Origin: Zygnema cylindricum
Lineage: Eukaryota > Streptophyta > Zygnematophyceae > Zygnematales > Zygnemataceae
DNA: 14,524 nt
Direction: 5' to 3'
NCBI GenBank assembly: GCA_037447655.1
Contig: JBBHKE010003267.1
Location: 1-14,524 of the forward strand
Positions 7,282-14,524 of this stretch are shown piece by piece. The notes below the pieces were generated by a model. That model saw only the letters and a program-made list of their open reading frames with translations, made no database searches and was not told where the DNA came from. Position 1 is the stretch's first letter; each line of letters begins with the position of its first letter. The translations under genes were made by a program, and so were the position numbers.

Positions 7282-7864
7282 CACCCCCAATTGTTATTAG
7301 TGTTTACAAATTATGAGTGTTAAAAATTATTAGCATTATTAACGCTAATTTTAGTTTTTCAAGATTTCGAACAAAAAAGTTTACTCTAATTGATCCATAA
7401 CGCTGATTTGGGTTGAACCGATCTACCATCAAGATATTTACAGCAAAATAGGTAAAAGTACAAAAATATGAGAAATCGTACACCGTCTCGTCCTTTTACT
7501 CTAATGTATTCATATGTCTAACTTGGGTTTTCTGCTGTATATTAAATACGCGATCACTATCTTTACACTAAAATAGGTACAATCTCATTCTGCCTTTTAT
7601 TATGAGCGCAGTTTTACGTGCGATCGCGATTATTTTAATACATATTATGTACTTTCTACTTAATAAAGTGCCATTTTGTACGGACTGACACGTTCGTACA
7701 CCACACCATTAAAGAAGATATTGAAATAATATTATTAACGCTAATTCACCAGAACCTTAATTAACGTAAAAAAAAAATAGTTTTATTAATTATATTTCAG
7801 GTTTTGGGGTCAAAATTTGGGGGTACCGATATAGCGTTCATAACACTAATAACGATTGACGTTG
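7282..7864 (+). mobile_element. TA-flanked mariner-like MITE, copy C (about 583 bp), nested in E2
   Basis: TA at 7280-7281 and 7865-7866 flanks imperfect inverted ends: CACCCCCAATTGTTATTAGTG at the left, and on the complement of the right end CAACGTCAATCGTTATTAGTG. The right 140 bp align with copy B (both carry ATTATATTT.AGG, then GGGTCAAAATTT.GGGG and AGYGTT). It is longer than A and B, so it may be the fuller form or hold further inserts. It has no coding sequence that I can recognise. Confidence 0.68.
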
Positions 7865-8095
7865 TACCGTACAGTATTGTAGTGTCCATGCTATACATCA
7901 TTATTGTGCTTTGTACACTTGGTATCGTGGAAGGTATAAGGGAGATCTATTGTACCATTGATTTTATACATATTGGGGTACGGGCGGGTACGGGTAGTCG
8001 CGAGAATCAAATTTCGGTTAACATTTTTTTCGTAAACGCATATCGAGTATCAAGTAACAATTTAGGAGCATCCGATAACCCGACCGGATTACGGG

Positions 8096-8560
8096 CAGAG
8101 GTCGTAAACGGTTATCCGAAACCGTAACTGACCGTTAACCGACCGCCCCCGTCGGATCCGGAACGGATTCAAGTGCCAAATTTGGGGGGCCGGGCAAATT
8201 CGGGCGGTTGATTCACAGAAAAAAAAAAAATCGGTTACGTTCGGGTAAGCAAAAAACGAAAAAAAATGAAACTTTTGTGCTGTCCATACTATCCAACATT
8301 ATTGTACTTGGTACTCTTGGTATCGTGGAGGGTAGAAGGGGAAATATACCATTAATTTTGTACTTATTTGGGTACGGGCGGGTATGGGTAGTCGCGAGAA
8401 ATCGAGTTTCGGTTAACTTTTATTTTCGTAAACTCGTTTCGGGTAACGATTACCAAATTTGGAGCGTGACATAACCCGTTCGGGCATCGGGTACTCAGAT
8501 TTTGAAAAAAAGATAACGGTCAGTTTCGGTTATCTAAATTTTTGACTTTTGCGACCTCTT
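8096..8560 (+). mobile_element. hAT-like MITE E3 (465 bp) nested in E2
   Basis: It begins CAGAGGTCGTAAA and ends TTTTGCGACCTCTT, the last base differing from the family G. Its flanks are attacggg (8088-8095) and atttcggg (8561-8568), an 8-bp target duplication with one later change. Both of its halves match E2 in the same orientation: the left end with 5933-6085, the right part with 7886-8085 (ggtatcgtgga, ggtacgggcgggta, gtagtcgcgaga, tttcggttaac). It is thus an internal-deletion derivative that inserted about 60 bp from the end of a longer sister copy. Confidence 0.86.
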
Positions 8561-8642
8561 ATTTCGGGTGTTCACATTTTGAAAAAAAAAAGGTCGGATT
8601 TGGGTATCGGAAGTTTTGACTTTTGCGACCTCTGACGGTGAG

Positions 8643-8989
8643 GGGTCCCAATATATCGCTCTGGAAACAAACAAATTTGTTATCGCTGATAAGTGTTAAA
8701 TTTATACTATATAATAGCACTTTATATTATATTGTATTATAATTTGTATAATAAATAGTATGGCATGCCACGTCATGGCGTTCATACAAAAAATGACAGT
8801 TGTACGGTCTGAACTGTACAATTATCGCCACTAATTATCGGACGTGATATTTATCGGTAATTCATCGCAGTTTACCAGCTTTTTATGGCGATAAATTCCG
8901 TTACCAATATACAAAATATCGATTCTCTAGGTCGAAAAAAGTTACATATTGCTTATCGGCAAATAAAAACTGATAACCTTGCAGGATAA
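8643..8989. other. AT-rich spacer with repeated TTATCG motifs and small palindromes
   Basis: No gene. TTATCG or its complement occurs at 8680, 8822, 8835, 8851, 8889 and 8953. Positions 8700-8757 are nearly pure A/T with an imperfect inverted repeat (atactatataatag against ataataaatagtat). There are palindromes TGGCATGCCA (8761-8770) and a 9-bp stem with 4-nt loop at 8800-8821. It may be the remnant of an older element. Confidence 0.5.
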
Positions 8990-9180
8990 ATTAAAAAGCA
9001 CGATGGTAAACCACCTGAGTCTGGGGGTACAAAAGGGGTGGCATGACCAACACTGAAAAACAACAATAAAAAACAAAAAGAGCGACAAGAACACACCCTC
9101 AAAAAGGAAGCAACAACAAGGAAAATAAAAGCACCCTAACTCAAAATGAAAGCACGGCAACTCACAAAAACAAAAATACA

Positions 9181-9205
9181 AACCCCAACCCCAACCCTAA
9201 CTCAA
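9181..9205 (-). repeat. Telomere-like C-rich hexamers in the LINE 3' region
   Basis: The plus strand reads aaccccaaccccaaccctaactcaa, i.e. two CCCCAA and one CCCTAA unit, starting about 9 bp after the LINE stop codon (gene sense: GTTAGGGTTGGGGTTGGGG). Only three G-runs are present. Confidence 0.7.
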
Positions 9206-9213
9206 TTAAATAT

Positions 9214-11715
9214 CTACGAAAAACAACCACGTAAGTCCCCCCAGCCCGGGGGAGCACGTTGAGGGAGTTCCGGAGCACGGCGACGATCCATAACCGCAAC
9301 AGTCGATCGGAGGAGAATAGAAGCCTGCACTCGTTGTAGAGCCACAGATAAGCGTTGACGGTAAAAAGAAGTAAGGACCGAAGGAGGAGGGCTCCCAGGT
9401 CCTCGACGCTCGAAAGCACGTCGAGCACAAGTACGGAGAAACTCGTCCAGTGCAACACCCAAACAACCAAAGATCTCGACCGCCATCGGGATAAAGTCAT
9501 CCATAGGGTCTCGGTGGGCATAATCACGCTCCTTCGCCTTAGCAGCATCACGAGCTGCCACCTGACCAACAACTGTAGTTGAAGTAGGGTTCGCCAGAGC
9601 AATATCACCGAAAATGCGACGGGCACCATCAAGCAAAACAAAATCGATCCGACGCGAGGGAATAATATGAGAAACCTCTCGACGCACAAAAAAGCCCCCT
9701 TCTGAAGTAATAGTGGCAACGGTGTCTCGAATAGTGTCGTGCGCCTGGATCAAATCTCCCCCATGGGAGCAACGAAGCAAATGGACACCATCGGGCCCCA
9801 AGACACGACCACATGCACAAACAAGAGAGCCAAGTAAAGGAGGATGGGGGAGGCCGAGGCGAAACCGATGGGCAGTGGTGAATTGAGCTGGTGAGAATCG
9901 GAGAGTGGACAAAATAGGTGTGGCAAAAAGCCAAGACCCAGAACTAGGTCCACCATAAGAGAGAAGACGGGCACGAGAAGAATCGGAGGGAAGCGCTGTG
10001 AGAAGCTCGGATTAATGGTGGTGACAACCCGGTCGGAAATCGATTCCTGGACACGCTCAACAGATTTTGTAACAAGGGTCGAGAAAATCGGCACATCCAC
10101 AAGGGAATGGGGAGGAAGAGAACGAGACGCGTCCAATATAGATCGTTGGAAGGGGAACACACCGTCTGAAACCCGGGGGATAACAGTAGCTAGAACGGGG
10201 GTGTCCCCAGCCAAGAAACGGGAAACAAGAGTAGAGGCAATAAGACACCAACTTCCCAAATACGCAGCTGGAGAAACACGAGCGGTCGATAATAGACCCA
10301 ACCCCCCAGTAGAGACAGGGAGGGATGCCTGAATGCGGGACGATGGCCCAGACTCGCGATCAAATGCCCCGCGACCTAATAGAGAGTGGAGGACGTCCAT
10401 GAGGCGATCGTCAAAAGCCGAGAGAGAGGAGAGAAATGTCGAGGTGGGAGGGGAAGTACGAGTGAGGTAGGAAGGGTGGTGGGGAAAACACCTAGTTAAC
10501 ATAGCAAAAGTAACTTGGGGATCCAGAAGGTGAGGAAGGTCGTCCACTTGGGCTAGATCTTTCTGTAAAGCATCATGAAGGAATTGGGTCACGAAAGTAT
10601 CTAAACCAAGGGGGCAACCAAGCACACGAATGCCATCGGAGGGAGAAGGGGTTTGAAAACCAGGAGGGGTAGTAAACGAAAGTGGAATATCCTGAGGAGA
10701 CCAAATAACACACTTCGACGGCTGAACTGAAAGGTTGAGTTCGGCTAAACGTTCCCTGAAGAAATCATACGCCAACACGACTTGTTCTCTCGGCCCAATA
10801 ATGTGCGTATCATGTGCGACCGAAGGAAAAAGGCAAGAAGGGAAGGCGGCTGCGGAGGCACGAAGGGCCCGGTAATGGGCAAGGGCGAACAAAGGTCCCC
10901 CGAGAGGGTCACCTTGGCGAGTGCCAGTAGCAGAGGAGAGAGGAATAATATCACCATCGGCCGAGAAGGAAAGGCTGCTTGTCAAAGAATAGAAAGCCCC
11001 CACAAAGGGGAACAATTGGACAATCGGAGATGGAGCCGCCATAAGCTCTGAAAAAATCACGTTCCGATCCACCGTATTAAATGCATTGGAAACGTCGACT
11101 TGAAGGACCAACCAATCCGGATGTACATCCAACAAAGCCCGAATCCCATGGACCACGACCTCACAACCCCCTCTCGTGGCCACTCCAAACTGACGAGGAG
11201 AGAAATAATCATGGAAAGCCGGTTGGAGTTGGAGACATATCGCACGAGCCACCAATCTATATAAAACCTCTCCCACGGCAATAGGGTGGATCCCACCATT
11301 AGGTTTGGCGATTGCCACAAGGCGGAACGCCGTGAGAAGATCACAAATCCGAGGGGGAACATCCCCACTAGCTATAAGGGAACATACTCGAAAAAACACA
11401 TCGAACCCCCGGGCACCCGATTCAGGGGGCAAAACATCGCGAAACAACTCATATACTGTGCCCGAGGGCCCCCCGCTGAAAGGTGAGGAGAAGAGCTAAG
11501 AGCCTTAATGAAAACCTCCCGATCCAAAGTAAAACTCTCAGAAGGCTCAAAGGTGTGGATGGAAAGGGGTAAAGGGGAAGGGGCAGGGGGGTGGAGAGCT
11601 CGAAGGACCTCAATAGTGGAAGAAGATCCGGGGGCAGGGGTGAATGGCTGTAGGGCCCGAACCGCTCGAGAAAGCTCACCAACTCGGCCTAAGTGAATCG
11701 CTACTGATACAAAAC
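9214..11715 (-). pseudogene. LINE reverse transcriptase/endonuclease ORF, inactivated
   Basis: Three frames together give about 830 residues. Segment 1 (about 11715-11475) has an N-terminal GELSRAVRAL...LHPP region. Segment 2 (about 11474-10012) is the reverse transcriptase: AKPNGGIHPIAVGE, QFGVATRGG, motif A LQVDVSNAF, motif B GTRQGDPLGGPLF, motif C AHDTHIIGP, then the thumb region GGLGLLSTARVSPAAYLGSW. Segment 3 (about 10011-9214) has CxCx9Hx3C (CACG...HLLRC, 9819-9769) and a PD-(D/E)xK-type nuclease core RRIDFVLL...FGDIALANP, with Asp at 9645-9643 and 9606-9604, then an AKAKERDY patch. Frames change by one lost base twice: in the G/C run at 11466-11475 and near 10008-10012. The first Asp of motif C (usually ADD) is His, codon 10812-10814. 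With no intact start this copy cannot encode a working enzyme. Confidence 0.92.
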
Positions 11716-11720
11716 ACTCC

Positions 11721-13770
11721 AAAATTCCATTAGAATTTTTTCCGAGCCGTGCATGTTCGAAACAGGTGAATCGTAACTCAAAAAACAGATTTAATAATGA
11801 AACGCCGGCACACGTATGTTTCCTTTTAAGGTATTTTTTGAAACCATGTAACCATCGAAAACGGTGTTGGACAACATACATTCATTACAGACGGGCGAAT
11901 CAGAAAGTCTTAGGCTCTTAGTATATTATTTATGGTATACCCTCGGCGATGACGATTGGGGCTTAGATTTCCATTCGTTTTAACTTTTAAGGAATGTTCT
12001 CGATATCGCTGCTGTTTCAGGCTGGAGTTGCCGTCGGTGATTCTTCAAAAGTAAACAGGATTATGTTCATTCATTGTGTCATCTTGTAGTACACGTCATT
12101 GCCACCATAGCATTTGCTTTAGGGAGGGAGGAATAGTGAGTTGAGATTTTTTCAGTTAAGTGCTTTGGTGTGAGGCGAGATAGTTGGGGGACGTGATCAC
12201 TAAGAAGCTTTACATTTTTCATATTTCCTGGTTCGTCTTGATTCTTGTAGGAATACATTGCAGAGAATATTATTGAATTCTAATCTCAATAATTAAGATA
12301 AAGATGAAGAGAATAGTAGCTAGAGAAAACCCTCCATTTTTTTTGTTTGAACCACGGATAATAAATCACGCTCTCTTTTCCCAGCCTCAAAATGCAGTCC
12401 TTTGGATACAAAATATGTAACATGAGGTCAATTAGGGCGAAGGTACCGTCATCGGATTATAGGGCTGTTGGTAAGTTAAATTAAGCTAGTGGGCGAATAT
12501 GTTCATTCTACTACTAATGGTCTTTGGTCAATTGCGGATCCCTCTGTAGATTCCAATGTTCATGGTCCAAAAACATTACGTGGAGTATATGTGACGTAAG
12601 GTGTTGTGTGACATGGCAGTCAACTTTTGAGCAAAACTGGTTTATTTTAATAAAAGAGCAAAGTCAAGGCGAGACTGACAAGATTGCCAAATAACCCACG
12701 CTCTTTCCAAACCGACAACTGTCCACACCACACCACAAATCACAAGGTTCACACGAGACAAATTATGCCCTCTTTTCTCAAACTGATGTTGCTTTCTTCA
12801 ACCTCCCTGGTTGAGTCCATCCTTATGTACATGTCAGAATACTTTATTTATTTGGCGCAGACCCCCTCCTGCACTATCCTGGCAAATCCTGACACGTGTA
12901 GTTGATACCCGAGTTAAAATGTTGTTCCCCGGTAAAAACCTTCTTAATTAACATATTGCTCTGTTAACTAGCTTTTTTTCTTCTATCCAAGAATGAGTCA
13001 CATCATATCATACACCATATCATACTGCGAGACCTCACATCACATCGATTAAGAATTAAAAACAAGTTTAAACGGGTTTATAAGACAAGCGCAGAGGGCA
13101 AAAGACAATCGAAGGCAAGAGACAATTGGAATTGAAAATAACAAGAGAAAAACCCAAAAACAGAGCCGGTAAGTGGAAAAAAGAAATCTGTCAACAAAAT
13201 CAGATCACATACAACAAGAAGATTGTTCCGGCCCAATTTCTCATATTTTTTACGAGGAAACATTTAATCAACAAAAATACACCAATAAACTCGTGTAATT
13301 GGTGAAGGGCCAGTCATGGCACCAACGATTAAAACCATTTGACAAAATAGTCATCGGTAACATAATTTTGCAGCGAAAAATTTCGTCACCTTTTTTATAT
13401 ACTTTACAAACTATGCCTGCTAAAACATCGGGTTTTTTTTCTTAAGCCCTTGATGAGCTCATTGCAAAGTTGAGATACAATAATTTACCGCCTCTTCTCC
13501 TATTCGGTTGCCTAGAAAATACAAATCATTATGACACACAGCATCCTCTTTATGACTCTTTTACAATGGGCACTTCAAGGGCAACAGCTGTACAGCTGTT
13601 ACTCAAAACTGTTATTAATTCTACAATATACGCTGGATTCGCAACGTTTTGTAGGGACATACAATAAAATGAGGACATCATGTTTGTGTTTTTCTTGTTC
13701 TACATATAAATATTCTTAAGAACGTGGACTCTAAATTGACATGCCGTGGGACTTAAATTGACAGCGGTTG
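11721..13770. other. About 2-kb region without a recognised gene
   Basis: Moderately AT-rich unique sequence downstream (gene sense) of the GT31 gene. Short ORFs on both strands look random. The part next to 13771 should contain the GT31 3' untranslated region, but I see no unambiguous polyadenylation signal. Details include an 18-bp perfect palindrome at 13583-13600, CACGTG at 12893-12898, a direct repeat CATATCATAC at 13004 and 13016, and a short plus-strand ATG ORF ending in a perfect donor (12392-12471) with no following exon. Confidence 0.5.
13583..13600. repeat. 18-bp perfect palindrome AACAGCTGTACAGCTGTT
   Basis: The sequence equals its own reverse complement and contains two CAGCTG hexamers 2 bp apart. 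It lies about 170 bp past the GT31 stop codon, likely in its 3' untranslated or flanking region. Function is unknown. Confidence 0.75.
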
Positions 13771-13983
13771 TCAGCTTTTGGCCTCGTCGCAACAACCGGA
13801 ATCTCCTCGTTGTAATTTATGCCACAAGCACACCATTTGACTGGGTGACTGATAGTGAGATGTGATGTAGTCATTCGTGCACCCATATTGGCAAAATTTC
13901 CAGTTGTGGACATAATGGACCGTCTCGTTGATGCCATATTGCATCACCCACATGCCCATACTTACATCCTCCATCTTAAACAT
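13771..13983 (-). CDS. GT31 terminal exon
   Basis: The acceptor is gtacttttgaacag (AG at 13985-13984). There are 70 codons and a stop, starting [10 protein letters not shown] in phase 0 with the preceding exon (...GYLR|MFKMEDV). It holds the conserved EDVxxG motif and the Cys-rich C-terminus. The preceding intron is 268 nt (14251-13984). Confidence 0.93.
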   Translation of the reverse strand: MFKMEDVSMGMWVMQYGINETVHYVHNWKFCQYGCTNDYITSHYQSPSQMVCLWHKLQRGDSGCCDEAKS

Positions 13984-14524
13984 CTGTTCAAAAGTACAAA
14001 AAGCGCAACAAGACTGGTCGTCAGGAAAGGTATCACTGTCATAATTTGTCTCTGGGGCATGGAAAAGGTGGTGAGACAAAGAGAAACTGCCTACAACATG
14101 GGACAGACTGGGAGAGAAGAGAAGAGAGGAAGTGGGGATTGAAAAATTCAACAATAAATTGATACGACCAACAAAGAAAATGACGAAAGGGAAAGGAAAG
14201 GATCCATATACAGAGGAGGGCCCTTGGAAAAAGGGCAAAAAGAGCTCTTACCCGTAAATAGCCTTGAGCTTTCATATCATAGATAAAATATGCTACATCT
14301 CGACTAAGAATATATCCTGGGCCATTGGCATATGGAGGGTAAGCTTTTTCTGGCCATTCCTGTATCATTCCATGCAAAAAAAAAAATCAAACCATCAGAT
14401 AAAGTAGAAGAACTGAAAGGGAAAAAAAAAAAAACATAATACTAAAAAAAAGCAAAAACAATTCACTTGCCGACCACTGATACATATGGTCAGCAGTTCG
14501 ACCGGGCATGTAAGATTTCCTCTC
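13771..14524 (-). CDS. GT31 family beta-1,3-galactosyltransferase-like protein, C-terminal exons
   Basis: Exons at 14524-14471 (tentative), 14359-14252 and 13983-13771 encode the C-terminal third of a CAZy GT31 catalytic domain (Galactosyl_T type), a Golgi type II membrane enzyme that in plants transfers galactose in beta-1,3 linkage or to hydroxyproline of arabinogalactan proteins. Seen here: [19 protein letters not shown], the family's YPPYxxGxGYxxS motif; [10 protein letters not shown], the EDVxxG motif; a [12 protein letters not shown] block, then [11 protein letters not shown]; and a C-terminal CC pair. One N-glycosylation sequon (NET) is present. The stop is TGA at 13773-13771. The N-terminus, membrane anchor and DxD motif lie beyond the right edge. 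Plant GALT or B3GALT-type proteins share this C-terminus; the exact member and acceptor cannot be told from this part. Confidence 0.93.
14252..14359 (-). CDS. GT31 internal exon (36 codons)
   Basis: The acceptor is aatgatacag (AG at 14361-14360) after a T-rich tract; the donor is CGG|GTAAGA. It encodes [19 protein letters not shown] and on to DMKAQGYLR, in phase 0 at both ends, which matches the family well. Confidence 0.93.
14471..14524 (-). CDS. GT31 upstream exon, tentative, possibly ending at a GC donor
   Basis: The sequence before the 14359 exon has no GT donor giving a family-like join. A GC-AG intron with donor TCG|GCAAGT (GC at 14470-14469), which fits the known GC-donor consensus well, leaves the frame at phase 0 and gives ...[17 protein letters not shown], resembling the usual KWYVS-EEWPE region. 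The competing donor CAA|GTGAAT at 14466-14461 is also in phase 0 but in another frame and gives ...CISGRQ|EWPE, less like the family. Confidence 0.42.

Larger units (their letters stand above)
5933..8634 (+). mobile_element. hAT-like non-autonomous transposon E2 (2702 bp)
   Basis: It starts CAGAGGTCGCAA at 5933 and ends TTTGCGACCTCTG at 8634. A perfect 8-bp duplication, acggtgag, flanks it at 5925-5932 and 8635-8642. The left end shares CGTCGGATCCGGAAC, then GGTGCCAA, with E3 and with the inverted E1. A diagnostic inner block, ggtatcgtggaagg (about 7921-7936), is also found in E3 and, inverted, in E1. Inside are a seven-copy array of about 125 bp (6251-7100), a mariner-like MITE (7282-7864) and the nested element E3 (8096-8560). 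No transposase ORF is seen, so it is non-autonomous. Confidence 0.88.
8990..11720 (-). mobile_element. 5'-truncated LINE (non-LTR retrotransposon) with restriction-like endonuclease
   Basis: The unit consists of a broken reverse-transcriptase/endonuclease ORF (see the pseudogene entry) plus a 3' untranslated part of about 220 bp below 9214. The 5' edge is judged from where family-like protein similarity fades (about 11715). The 3' edge is judged from the last T-rich sequence (gtgctttttaattta, about 8990-9005). I found no clear target-site duplication, so both edges are approximate. LINEs with a C-terminal CCHC motif and restriction-like endonuclease belong to the early-branching, R2-like grade rather than to the APE-bearing L1 group. 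Confidence 0.72.

Noticed and set aside
7804-8474. ORFs of about 88-107 codons in the right part of E2/E3
   Set aside because: Both lie on the shared non-coding block of the hAT-like family and cross element borders.
9162-9934. Alternative minus-strand ORFs overlapping the LINE endonuclease
   Set aside because: Shadow frames of the CCHC/endonuclease segment; only the frame ending at 9214 shows the domain.
12392-12471. Short plus-strand ATG ORF ending at a perfect donor TTG|GTAAGT, as a possible first exon
   Set aside because: Only about 27 codons, no recognisable sequence, no second exon and no promoter evidence.
12684-12905. 73-codon plus-strand ORF
   Set aside because: No domain or composition signal above chance in an unassigned region.
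1-14524. Search for CRISPR arrays, tRNA or rRNA genes, operons or a defence system
   Set aside because: The regular arrays here are GA repeats and transposon-internal tandem repeats. No RNA gene structure or prokaryotic gene organisation was seen.

Overview
The window looks like nuclear DNA of a land plant, or a close streptophyte relative, probably a seedless lineage. The reasons are a plant-type GT31 galactosyltransferase with U2-type introns at the right edge, a LINE whose ORF carries a plant-style reverse transcriptase with a C-terminal CCHC/restriction-like endonuclease, and many non-autonomous DNA transposons. The lineage is inferred; only the GT31 and LINE assignments rest on clear family motifs.

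Layout. Positions 1-1880, minus strand: four phase-compatible exons of an unrecognised gene that runs off the left edge. It has a Ser/Arg-rich region with SRQNS repeats, a basic alpha-helical stretch and a predicted membrane segment at the edge. Its introns hold GA/CT arrays and a 200-bp TA-flanked MITE. Positions 2080-4100: low-complexity purine arrays, including about 0.9 kb of almost pure purine on the plus strand, plus a (CT)n tract. Positions 4105-4227: a small plus-strand ORF with a good start context, of doubtful status.

Positions 4767-8642 are a cluster of nested non-autonomous transposons. Three hAT-like elements of one family start CAGAGGTCG and have 8-bp target duplications; one is inserted inside another. 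Two of them also carry a TA-flanked mariner-like MITE related to the one in the left gene's intron. The elements contain their own tandem arrays, of 62 bp and about 125 bp.

Positions about 8990-11720, minus strand: a 5'-truncated, inactivated LINE with two frameshifts and a mutated RT catalytic Asp. Positions 11720-13770: no gene recognised. Positions 13771-14524, minus strand: the C-terminal exons of the GT31 gene, which continues beyond the right edge.

The two cellular genes share a strand but nothing links them functionally. Most of the 12 kb between them is repeats and transposon debris. I found no defence system, CRISPR, RNA gene or operon. The most notable structures are the nested transposon cluster with a readable empty site, and a frame-preserving exon sitting between complementary GA and CT arrays.
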